From positions 1 to 19,868 of the forward strand of contig DASRHK010000053.1 of the NCBI GenBank assembly GCA_035650495.1: a stretch of DNA of 19,868 nucleotides. The letters are read 5' to 3'. The stretch is from DASRHK01 sp035650495. GTDB taxonomy: Bacteria > Pseudomonadota > Gammaproteobacteria > Nevskiales > Nevskiaceae. Made by a program: the position numbers and the translations under genes. The notes below the pieces were generated by a model. It had not been told where the DNA came from. It did not search any database and was given only the letters and a program-made list of their open reading frames with translations. Shown one piece after another: positions 8,775-15,092 of the stretch; the stretch's first letter is position 1; every line of letters begins with the position of its first letter.

Positions 8775-9394
8775 CAGATTCTCTTGACGATGCCGCGCTT
8801 GTCGAGAAGATCGAGCACCGCGGCGACTTCCTGCTGCAGCGTCAGCTTGTCGGTTTCCAGCACGAGCTCGGCGTTGGTCGGCTCTTCGTACGGATCGTCG
8901 ATGCCGGTGAAGTTCTTGATCTGGCCGGCGCGCGCCTTCTTGTAGAGGCCCTTCGGATCGCGCTGCTCCGCGACCGCGAGCGGCGTCTTCATGTAGACCT
9001 CGATGAAGTCCATCTTCGCGGCCTCGTGCAGCTTGCGGACCTGATCGCGATCGGCGCGATACGGGCTGATGAACGAGGTCAGCGCGATCACGCCGGCGTC
9101 GACGAAGAGCTTCGCAGCCTCGCCGATGCGGCGGATGTTCTCGGTGCGGTCCTCCGCGGTGAAGCCGAGGTTCTTGTTGAGCCCCATGCGGATGTTGTCG
9201 CCGTCGAGGCGATACGAGAGATGCCCGTGCTCGTGCAGGTACGACTCGAGCGCGACCGCGATCGTGCTCTTGCCGCTGCCCGACAATCCGGTGAACCAGA
9301 TGGTCGCCCCCTTCTGCTTGAGGAGCTGGTTGCGCTGGTCGCGGGTGATCTCGCCTTCGTGCCAATGCACGTTGGTGGCTTTCTGCTCGGTCAT
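8774..9394 (-). CDS. cysC: Adenylylsulfate (APS) kinase
   Basis: 206-residue APS kinase, full length for CysC, which phosphorylates APS to PAPS with ATP. Key elements are intact: Walker A GLSGSGKS (36-43), DGDN (64-67), the FISP segment (108-111), and the DPKGLYKKARAG and FTGIDDPYEEP loops in the C-terminal half. An active kinase is therefore expected. What is odd is the place: it overlaps the biotinyl-subunit gene by 4 bases (ATGA) and the carboxyltransferase gene by 1 base, so it is embedded between subunits of one carboxylase. No ATP sulfurylase, PAPS reductase or sulfotransferase gene is in the window. Codon use and GC content look like those of its neighbours, so recent transfer is not evident. 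Whether PAPS production is needed by the pathway, or the gene merely rides along, is unknown. Confidence 0.95.
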   Translation of the reverse strand: MTEQKATNVHWHEGEITRDQRNQLLKQKGATIWFTGLSGSGKSTIAVALESYLHEHGHLSYRLDGDNIRMGLNKNLGFTAEDRTENIRRIGEAAKLFVDAGVIALTSFISPYRADRDQVRKLHEAAKMDFIEVYMKTPLAVAEQRDPKGLYKKARAGQIKNFTGIDDPYEEPTNAELVLETDKLTLQQEVAAVLDLLDKRGIVKRI

Positions 9395-9897
9395 TTCTTC
9401 GCTGCCTCGGATTGGAATGTGATCAGGACCGCGTCACGGTCGAACGTCTGGCGCTCACTGACGTGGATCGCCTCGACCACCGCATCGCGCGGGGCCGCAA
9501 TTGTAGTCTCCATCTTCATCGATTCCATCACCAGCAGCGGATCGCCGCGGGCGACCGTGGCGCCCTCCTTCACCTTGAGCGCCACGAGGCTGCCGGGCAT
9601 CGGTGCCCGGATGACGTCATCGGCCGACGCCTGCCCGGCCGCGGCGAGCCGCACCATCGGATGCCGATATGAGAGCTGATGCGTCTCGCCGTCGACGTGC
9701 ACGAAGACGTCGTCGCCGCGCACGGCGACGACCACGGGCGACGTGTGGTCGCCGGTGGTGATGAAGCACGCGCCGTTGTCGTCGCGGCGGAACGCGACCG
9801 GAATCAGCCGATCGCCCAGATGCAGAACATAGCCGTCGCGGCCGCGCGACAGCCACAGCTCGTGCTCAGCGTCGGCGATTTTGAACGCGTGGTGCAT
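9391..9897 (-). CDS. Separate biotinyl (BT/BCCP) subunit of acyl-CoA carboxylase
   Basis: 168-residue protein ending in a biotinyl-lipoyl domain with the motif VMESMKMET; Lys128 is the predicted biotin attachment site (EAMKM in most relatives, ESMKM here). Residues about 1-80 match the BT barrel that links biotin carboxylase to BCCP inside fused MCC/GCC alpha chains (note FVHVDGETHQLSYRHP). The ATG at 9897 is preferred over an in-frame GTG at 9909 because GGAGG sits five bases before it. It overlaps the biotin carboxylase stop by one base (TGATG) and the cysC start by four (ATGA). The combined length with the upstream gene (498 + 168) equals that of a normal fused alpha chain of about 660 residues, so this looks like the second half of a split alpha subunit. 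Confidence 0.88.
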   Translation of the reverse strand: MHHAFKIADAEHELWLSRGRDGYVLHLGDRLIPVAFRRDDNGACFITTGDHTSPVVVAVRGDDVFVHVDGETHQLSYRHPMVRLAAAGQASADDVIRAPMPGSLVALKVKEGATVARGDPLLVMESMKMETTIAAPRDAVVEAIHVSERQTFDRDAVLITFQSEAAKK

Positions 9898-11393
9898 CAG
9901 TTCCTCCACCCGCCCATCGCGGCGTGCATCGAAGGAATCGCATCAGCGCCGTCTTTGACCTGACGTGTGACCAGGCTCGCGGTGGCGAGCAGCTTGTCGA
10001 GTGTCGCGGGCGCGATCGCAGGCTCGGCGGCGATCTCGGGATGCGCATCGAGGAAACCGGTGTGGATCTCGCCGTGGCCGAAGCTCGGGTGATTGAGCAA
10101 GCGGCGCAGGAACGAGACGTTGGTCTTGCAGCCGAGCAGCACGTAATCGGCGAGCGCTTTGTCGGCTTTCGCGATCGCGTCCTTGCGGCTCTTGCCGGTC
10201 ACGATCAGCTTGGCGAGCATCGGATCGAACGCCGCGGTGACTTCGCCACCCTCGGCGATACCGCTGTCGACGCGGATGCCCGGGCCGCTCGGATGGCGCA
10301 GCGCGAGGATCGGGCCCGTGGTCGGCGTGTAGCCGCGCGCCGGATCCTCCGCGTAGATGCGGAATTCGATCGCGTGGCCTTTGTCGGTGATGTCGTCCTG
10401 CGAGAACGAGAGCTTCTCGCCCGCCGCGACCTTGAGCTGCTCGAGCACGAGATCCTTGCCAATGATCTGCTCGGTCACCGGGTGCTCGACCTGCAGGCGC
10501 GTGTTCATCTCGAGGAAGTAGAACTCCGCCTCGTCGCCTTGCGTGCCGAAGATGAACTCGACCGTGCCCGCGTTGCGATAGCCGGCCTTGCGCGCGATGC
10601 CCGCGGCGGTCTCGCAAATGCGCAAGCGCGTCTGCGCATCGAGCGCCGGCGACGGCGTTTCCTCGACGATCTTCTGGAAGCGTCGCTGCACCGAGCACTC
10701 GCGCTCGAACAGATGCACGACGTTGCCGTGCGCGTCGCCGAGGACCTGCACTTCGATGTGGCGCGGATTCTCGATGTAGCGCTCGACGTAGAGCCGGCCG
10801 TCGCCGAAATAGCGCTGGCCTTCACTGCGCGCGCGCTCGATCTCGGACTCGAGGTTCTTGAGATCGCGCACGATGCGCATGCCCTTGCCGCCGCCACCGG
10901 CGGAAGGCTTGATGAGCAGCGGCGCGCCGACTTTCTTCGCGCGCTCGACGAAGGTCTTCGGATCGTCGTCCTCGATCGCCGACGGCGCGACGGGGAATCC
11001 CGCCTTCTGCACGAAATTGCGCGCGCGCACCTTGTCGCCCATCAGCTCGATCTGGTTCGGCGTCGGGCCGACGAAGACGATTCCGGATTCTTCGACCGAG
11101 CGCGCGAAATCCTCGTTCTCCGACAGGAAGCCGTAGCCCGGATGGATCGCGCCGGCGCCGCTCATGCGCGCAGCCTCGATGATCTGCTCGGCGTCGAGAT
11201 ATGCCGCGACCGGCGTCGAGCCCGTGATCTCGATCGCCTTGTCGGCCATCTTCACGGCGGGCGCGCCGCGATCGGCCGCGTGATAAACCACCGCGCCCTT
11301 CAGACCCTGCGCTTGCACCGTGCGCAGAACACGCACTGCGATCTCGCCGCGATTGGCGACGAGCACGGTGTCGAACGGCCACTTGATCGTCAT
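9897..11393 (-). CDS. Biotin carboxylase subunit of acyl-CoA carboxylase
   Basis: 498-residue ATP-grasp biotin carboxylase, catalysing ATP- and bicarbonate-dependent carboxylation of biotin on the partner BCCP. Motifs: N-terminal VLVANRGEIAVRV (about 9-21), HPGYGFLSEN (84-93), glycine-rich KPSAGGGGKG (162-171), RECSVQRR (231-238) and MNTRLQVEHPVTE (296-308). Unlike most methylcrotonyl- or geranyl-CoA carboxylase alpha chains it stops right after the carboxylase C-domain, at GGWRN, close to where fused homologues carry a GWR-type motif and enter the BT domain; the rest is in the next gene. The ATG at 11393 overlaps the TetR stop as ATGA. A longer open frame upstream lacks homology and is rejected. 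Confidence 0.93.
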   Translation of the reverse strand: MTIKWPFDTVLVANRGEIAVRVLRTVQAQGLKGAVVYHAADRGAPAVKMADKAIEITGSTPVAAYLDAEQIIEAARMSGAGAIHPGYGFLSENEDFARSVEESGIVFVGPTPNQIELMGDKVRARNFVQKAGFPVAPSAIEDDDPKTFVERAKKVGAPLLIKPSAGGGGKGMRIVRDLKNLESEIERARSEGQRYFGDGRLYVERYIENPRHIEVQVLGDAHGNVVHLFERECSVQRRFQKIVEETPSPALDAQTRLRICETAAGIARKAGYRNAGTVEFIFGTQGDEAEFYFLEMNTRLQVEHPVTEQIIGKDLVLEQLKVAAGEKLSFSQDDITDKGHAIEFRIYAEDPARGYTPTTGPILALRHPSGPGIRVDSGIAEGGEVTAAFDPMLAKLIVTGKSRKDAIAKADKALADYVLLGCKTNVSFLRRLLNHPSFGHGEIHTGFLDAHPEIAAEPAIAPATLDKLLATASLVTRQVKDGADAIPSMHAAMGGWRN

Positions 11394-12001
11394 GCGGCTC
11401 TCCGTCGCGGCGCGGCCGCACCTTCGAACACGACCGCGACGATCTGATCGGCGATGCGCTCGGCGTCGAGCCCGCCGCGGCCGCAGAGATAATTCCAGGC
11501 GTGATGCTCGATGCCCCCGTAGATCATGTCGCGCAGCAAAGGCAGCGGCAGCTCCGATCGCAATTCGCCGGCATCGGCGCCTTGCTTCAGCACGTCGACG
11601 AGGAGCTGTGTATAGCGACGGTTCTGCGCATGCAATCCCGAGCCCGGATAGTCCTCTTCCGAGCGCACTTCGCGGAACATCAGCCGGCAGAGCGCCGGAT
11701 CCTGCTTGATCGACTTGAGATGCCGAGCGATCAGCAAGCGCACGCGGGCGCGGGTGCCGCGCACGTTCGCGAGCGCGGCCGCGTATTCGCCGAACATCTC
11801 CTCGTACCACGCGTCGAGCACTTTGAGCAGCAGCTCGCGCTTGGCGCCGAAATATTTGTAGACGTTGGCTTCGACGACGCCGGTCCGCGCCGCGATGTCG
11901 GCGACCGCGGTGTCGCGATAGCCCTTCTCGCGGAACATCTCGCGCGCCGCCTGGAGGATGTGCGACACGCGCTGCTCGCGATCGAGACGCTTGGTCTTCA
12001 C
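11390..12001 (-). CDS. TetR-family transcriptional regulator
   Basis: 203-residue one-domain-plus-ligand-domain regulator. The N-terminal region contains a TetR helix-turn-helix (DTAVADIAARTGVVEANVYKYF, approximately residues 32-53, here given in two overlapping pieces: DTAVADIAARTG and GVVEANVYKYF). The C-terminal helical half should bind an acyl-CoA or related effector. The start is uncertain: GTG at 12001 forms a GTGA overlap with the hydratase stop and has GGACGGG just upstream; an in-frame ATG at 12013 lacks a well-spaced ribosome binding site. The gene is second in the carboxylase operon, so it likely autoregulates. The palindrome at 12808-12822, between the two divergent operons, is the natural candidate operator. 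By analogy to AtuR and other TetR repressors of acyl-CoA pathways it is probably a repressor released by a pathway CoA ester; that is inference. Confidence 0.88.
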   Translation of the reverse strand: MKTKRLDREQRVSHILQAAREMFREKGYRDTAVADIAARTGVVEANVYKYFGAKRELLLKVLDAWYEEMFGEYAAALANVRGTRARVRLLIARHLKSIKQDPALCRLMFREVRSEEDYPGSGLHAQNRRYTQLLVDVLKQGADAGELRSELPLPLLRDMIYGGIEHHAWNYLCGRGGLDAERIADQIVAVVFEGAAAPRRRAA

Positions 12002-12780
12002 TGACCCGTCCATTTGGGCGCGCGCTTTTCCTGGAACGCCGCCATCCCTTCCTTTGCGTCCTGCGTGGACGACATCACCGGCACCATCGCCTGCGCGTAG
12101 TCGAGCGAATCGCGCAGCGACATGTCGCGCATCGCGTTGAACGCCTGCTTGCCCAGGCGCACGGCGGTCGGCGACTTGTCGAGGATGCGGCCGAGCAGCC
12201 AGTCGACTTTCGCGTCGAGCTCGGCGCGCGGCACGACGTAGTTGACGACGCCCCACTCCAGCGCTTCCTTCGCGCTGAACTGCTCGGCGGTCATGCACAT
12301 CTCCTGCAGGCGCCGTGGCGGCAGCACGCGCAGCATGAACGGCAGGATCATCATCGGCGTCACGCCGATCTTCGGCTCCGGCGTGCCGATGCGGATGTCG
12401 TCGGCGGCGATCGCCATGTCGCAAGCGCAGAGGATGCCGAATCCCCCCGCCATCACGTGGCCGTTCACCCGCGCGATCAGCGGCAGCGGGGAATCCTGGA
12501 TGCGCTTGAACAGCCGCACGATGTAGTGCTGCGGGCGCGAGAAGTCGACGTCGAAGGCGAAGCCCTTCGCATTCTTCGCGAGATCGGCGCCGGCGCAGAA
12601 CGCCTGCTCGCCCGCGCCGGTGAGCACGATGGCGCGGCACTCGCGATCGTCATTGGCCGCGGCGATCGCGTCGTCGATCGTACGCACGACTTCTTCGTTG
12701 AGCGCGTTGCGCTTGTCGGGGCGATTGATCGTGACCCACTGCACCGCGCCCTTGCGCTCGACCAGCACCAGCCCTGACAT
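11998..12780 (-). CDS. Enoyl-CoA hydratase/isomerase family protein (LiuC/AtuE-like)
   Basis: 260-residue crotonase-fold protein. The oxyanion-hole motif AFCAGADL is at 60-67 and the second oxyanion Gly in NGHVMAGGFG (106-115). Aligning to rat crotonase, the position of Glu144 is Gly115, while the Glu164 equivalent is kept as Glu135 (GTPEPKIG). Loss of the first Glu with retention of the second also occurs, from memory, in bacterial methylglutaconyl- and isohexenylglutaconyl-CoA hydratase-like proteins (LiuC/AtuE), which fits the neighbouring carboxylase. The start ATG at 12780 has GGGAGT upstream. It is the first gene of the leftward operon and shares a GTGA overlap with tetR. Hydration of the carboxylated enoyl-CoA is the likely reaction; an isomerase or lyase activity is not excluded. 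Confidence 0.88.
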   Translation of the reverse strand: MSGLVLVERKGAVQWVTINRPDKRNALNEEVVRTIDDAIAAANDDRECRAIVLTGAGEQAFCAGADLAKNAKGFAFDVDFSRPQHYIVRLFKRIQDSPLPLIARVNGHVMAGGFGILCACDMAIAADDIRIGTPEPKIGVTPMMILPFMLRVLPPRRLQEMCMTAEQFSAKEALEWGVVNYVVPRAELDAKVDWLLGRILDKSPTAVRLGKQAFNAMRDMSLRDSLDYAQAMVPVMSSTQDAKEGMAAFQEKRAPKWTGQ

Positions 12781-12807
12781 CGACGGACTCCCGGGAATTC
12801 GAGGTTG

Positions 12808-12822
12808 GTGAGTCTAACTCAC
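12808..12822. promoter_or_regulatory. Perfect 15-bp palindrome, candidate TetR operator
   Basis: GTGAGTCTAACTCAC consists of 6-bp perfect arms (GTGAGT / ACTCAC) around CTA, lying in the 66-base gap between the divergent hydratase (start 12780) and SDR (start 12847). Size and symmetry suit a TetR dimer. A possible rightward -10 (CATGAT, 12830-12835) lies just to its right, so binding would block both promoters. Assignment to the regulator at 11390-12001 is inference. Confidence 0.5.
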
Positions 12823-12846
12823 TTTCTGCCATGATAGCGTCTGCCC

Positions 12847-13533
12847 ATGAACCTGCAAGGCAAAGTGGCGATGATCACCGGCGCCGCCGGCGCGCTCGGC
12901 CGCGTGGTCGCGGCCACGTTCTCCTCCGCCGGCGCGTCGCTGGTGCTGGTGGATGTGTCCGAAGCGGCGCTGAAGTCCGCGTATCCCGGCGCGCTCGGCA
13001 AGCTCATCGCGGTGAACCTGCTCGACACGACGGCAGTGAAGGCGGCGCTGGCCGATCTGCCGCGCATCGACGTCCTCTGCAACATCGCCGGCGGCTTCCG
13101 CATGGGCCCGGCCGTGCACGAAACGCCCGCCGATCTCTGGAAGTCGATGCTCGACATCAACGCCGGCACGATGCTCAACACGGTCCAAGCCGTCGTGCCG
13201 AAGATGCTCGCGAACGGCGGTGGCAAGATCGTCAACGTCGGCGCGATGGGCGGCACGACCGGTCGCCCGAACATGGGCGCCTACTCCGCCGCGAAGTCCG
13301 CGGTGATCCGCCTCACCGAATCGATGGCCGCGGAATTGCGCGAGAAGAACATCAACGTGAACTGCGTGCTGCCCTCGATCATCGACACGCCCGCGAATCG
13401 CGCCGACATGCCGCAAGCCGATCCGAAGAAATGGGTCGCACCCGCCGATCTCGCGAACGTGATTGTCTTCCTCTCCTCCGATGCAGCTCGTGCGATTCAT
13501 GGCGCTGCTGTTCCTGTTGTCGGGCTCAGCTGA
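12847..13533 (+). CDS. SDR oxidoreductase, dihydropteridine-reductase-like
   Basis: 228-residue short-chain dehydrogenase/reductase. The nucleotide-binding TGAAGALG is at 11-18, NIAGG at 79-83, and the catalytic YSAAK gives Tyr146 and Lys150. The usual catalytic Ser, 13 residues before the Tyr, is Ala133 (NVGAMGG), as in quinoid dihydropteridine reductase (QDPR). The C-terminal block DTPANRADMPQADPKKW strongly recalls the QDPR signature DTPMNRKxMPEADF. So the protein belongs with the QDPR-like SDRs, though a role in pterin recycling is not implied by context. It heads the rightward operon. No Shine-Dalgarno precedes the ATG, and a -10-like CATGAT ends only 11 bases upstream, so a leaderless transcript is plausible. 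Confidence 0.88.
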   Translation: MNLQGKVAMITGAAGALGRVVAATFSSAGASLVLVDVSEAALKSAYPGALGKLIAVNLLDTTAVKAALADLPRIDVLCNIAGGFRMGPAVHETPADLWKSMLDINAGTMLNTVQAVVPKMLANGGGKIVNVGAMGGTTGRPNMGAYSAAKSAVIRLTESMAAELREKNINVNCVLPSIIDTPANRADMPQADPKKWVAPADLANVIVFLSSDAARAIHGAAVPVVGLS

Positions 13534-13544
13534 CGTGCGGAGGA

Positions 13545-13652
13545 AGCCCTCGATGGAAGATTGCGGGGGCGTTCGACCGCCAGGGATGGCGGGCGACGAG
13601 GCGGCCAGGGAAGGCTATTTTGGCCGTCCCCCGCAAGCTTTCATCGAGGGCT
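13545..13652 (+). promoter_or_regulatory. Structured leader masking the SnoaL gene's ribosome binding site
   Basis: Two 25-base arms (13545-13569 and 13628-13652) are reverse complements at 23 of 25 positions. Between them lie two more hairpins: CCGCCA/TGGCGG (13577-13592, 4-base loop) and CGGCCA/TGGCCG (13602-13626). The whole could fold as a long stem closing a three-way junction. The right arm contains GAGGG (13646-13650), the ribosome binding site of the SnoaL-like gene at 13658, paired with CCCTC at 13547-13551. This suggests translational control or a coupling device; a mobile palindromic (MITE/REP-like) element is the main alternative. Confidence 0.5.
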
Positions 13653-13654
13653 GA
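13553..13654 (+). CDS. Possible 33-residue leader peptide
   Basis: A 34-codon frame (33 residues plus stop) begins at ATG 13553, nine bases after a strong GGAGG (13539-13543), and ends with TGA three bases before the SnoaL start. It spans almost the entire inverted-repeat structure. The peptide starts MEDCGGVRPPGMAG and ends PPQAFIEG, with no recognisable domain or run of a single amino acid. Ribosomes translating it would open the stem and arrive beside the next start codon, so it could act as a coupling leader. The frame could also be open by chance in GC-rich DNA. Confidence 0.35.
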   Translation: MEDCGGVRPPGMAGDEAAREGYFGRPPQAFIEG

Positions 13655-13657
13655 CAC

Positions 13658-14203
13658 ATGGACGCCAAGCTCGAACGAGATTTGCGCGAATTGCTCGACA
13701 AGCAAGCGCTCTACGAGCTGATCAACGCCTACGCCAACGCCGCCGATCGCCACGACCACGTGAAGATGCGGGCGCTGTATCACGAAGATGCGATCGACGA
13801 GCACGGGCACTTCGCCAAAGGCCCGGCGATGGAGTTCATCGACAAGCTGCCGGAAATCCAGAAGCCGATGGCGATCCTTCATCACAACATCACGACGGTG
13901 AACCTGAAGCTCGCGGGCGACAAGGCCGAGGGCGAGGTGTATCTGATCGCGATGCATCAGGTGAAGCAGGACGACCGGCTATTCGACGTGTTGATCGGCG
14001 GCCGCTACTTCGACAAGTACGAGAAGCGCGCCGGCGTGTGGAAATTCGCGCATCGATCGATCGTCGCCGACTGGTGCTACGCCGCCGATCCGACCAACGT
14101 GAAGCTCGATCACCCTTTCCTTTCGGGCGCGCACATCGGCAAGCCGGGTCCGGTCGATCCTTCGTATGGCTTCTTCTCGCTCCTCAAGCGCGGCGAGCGC
14201 TAG
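13658..14203 (+). CDS. SnoaL-like / NTF2-fold protein
   Basis: 181-residue protein of the SnoaL-like (nuclear transport factor 2 fold) superfamily, whose members are isomerases, cyclases, dehydratases or ligand-binding proteins. It opens with an amphipathic helical stretch (LRELLDKQALYELINAYANA) followed by DRHDHVKMRALYHEDAIDEHG, where the conserved D-H-D and aromatic/acidic residues usually line the pocket, then the curved sheet region with VWKFAHRSIVADWCY. Such proteins occur often in steroid, terpenoid and aromatic catabolic clusters. The ATG at 13658 has GAGGG seven bases upstream, inside the structured leader. The 3' end overlaps the next gene's start by 38 bases. The specific reaction is not known. 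Confidence 0.85.
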   Translation: MDAKLERDLRELLDKQALYELINAYANAADRHDHVKMRALYHEDAIDEHGHFAKGPAMEFIDKLPEIQKPMAILHHNITTVNLKLAGDKAEGEVYLIAMHQVKQDDRLFDVLIGGRYFDKYEKRAGVWKFAHRSIVADWCYAADPTNVKLDHPFLSGAHIGKPGPVDPSYGFFSLLKRGER

Positions 14204-15023
14204 CGACTCGATCGCGCCGCTGCCCGAGCTGCGCGAATGGGCCGCGCAGGCGGCGGCCGCGGCCGGAGAGAAAGTCGAGCCGCTGATCGCACGCATCGAG
14301 CGCACGCCGATCGCGGCCACCGTGCTGATGCATCTGCTGCGTGCGACCGAGGGTCTGCCGATCGCGTCGGCATTGATCGCCGAATCGCTCGCCTACTCGA
14401 CGCTGCAGGCCGGACCCGAATTCCGCGACTGGCTCGCGGCGAATCGATCGCTCGCACCGGCGAAGCATTCGGATCAGGGGCCGGCGGTCGTGATGGAACG
14501 TGACGGAGATCAGTTGCGGATTGCGTTGAATCGACCGTCGCTTCGCAACGCGATGACGGTGGAGATGCGCGACGCGCTGATGGAGGCCCTCCAGCTCGTG
14601 CTCGACGACGATTCAATCCGCGACGTGGAGATCAGCGGCCGCGGCAAGTGCTTCTCCACCGGCGGTGATCTCACCGAGTTCGGCAGCTTTCCCGATCCGG
14701 CGACCGCGCACATCGTGCGCAGCCTCGCGCTGCCCGGCCGGCTGCTCGCCCGCTGCGCGGATCGCGTTCGCACGCGGGTGCACGGCGCCTGCGTCGGCTC
14801 CGGGATGGAATTCCCCGCGTTCGCCGGTCGCGTCATCGCGCACGACGATGCATGGTTCCAGCTGCCGGAGCTCGAGTTCGGACTGATTCCCGGCGCCGGC
14901 GGCTGCGTGAGCATTCCGCGCCGCATCGGTGCCGCGCGCGCTGCGTGGATGATCCTGTCCGGCAAGCGCGTCGACGCGAGACGCGCGCGGGAATGGGGCC
15001 TGATCGATGAGATCGGGGCGTAA
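14166..15023 (+). CDS. Enoyl-CoA hydratase/isomerase with N-terminal helical extension
   Basis: 285-residue crotonase-family protein. The core begins near residue 106; oxyanion motif KCFSTGGDL (161-169) and HGACVGSGME (206-215). Both acid/base positions are kept: Glu215 and Glu235, spaced by 20 as in crotonase, followed by FGLIPGAGG. It is therefore expected to be a true hydratase, in contrast to the hydratase-like protein of the opposite operon. Residues 1-100 form an extra helical domain, including TVLMHLLRATEGLP and ESLAYSTLQAG, not part of the standard fold and of unknown role. The ATG at 14166 lies inside the end of the SnoaL gene; no later Met occurs before the extension is half over, and the ribosome binding site is weak, so the exact start is uncertain. 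Confidence 0.85.
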   Translation: MASSRSSSAASASDSIAPLPELREWAAQAAAAAGEKVEPLIARIERTPIAATVLMHLLRATEGLPIASALIAESLAYSTLQAGPEFRDWLAANRSLAPAKHSDQGPAVVMERDGDQLRIALNRPSLRNAMTVEMRDALMEALQLVLDDDSIRDVEISGRGKCFSTGGDLTEFGSFPDPATAHIVRSLALPGRLLARCADRVRTRVHGACVGSGMEFPAFAGRVIAHDDAWFQLPELEFGLIPGAGGCVSIPRRIGAARAAWMILSGKRVDARRAREWGLIDEIGA

Positions 15024-15030
15024 GCGCGGG

Positions 15031-15053
15031 TCGCGCGCAAGGCGCGCTCCTAC
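15031..15053 (-). repeat. REP element with GTAGGAGC head
   Basis: On the minus strand GTAGGAGC runs into a stem of GCGCGC around CTT, then GCGCGCGA: the layout of GTAG-type repetitive extragenic palindromes known from Pseudomonas, Stenotrophomonas and xanthomonads, which are spread by RAYT transposases. It sits seven bases past the hydratase stop, between two genes of the rightward operon. Only one copy is in the window and no RAYT gene is present. Confidence 0.6.
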
Positions 15054-15092
15054 CCAACTCGGATGATTTGACCGGCGCGCCGCTGCCCGAAA

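Noticed and set aside
7167..9365. Open frame joining the carboxyltransferase to an N-terminal domain
   Set aside because: The upstream part is cysC read in another frame; true homology starts at the ATG at 8774.
8774..9394. cysC as a marker of recent horizontal insertion
   Set aside because: Its base composition and overlaps match the neighbours, with no flanking repeats or mobile genes.
13545..13652. Integron attC site
   Set aside because: Length and imperfect palindrome are suggestive, but the required GTTRRRY and RYYYAAC core sites are missing and no integrase or cassette array is near.
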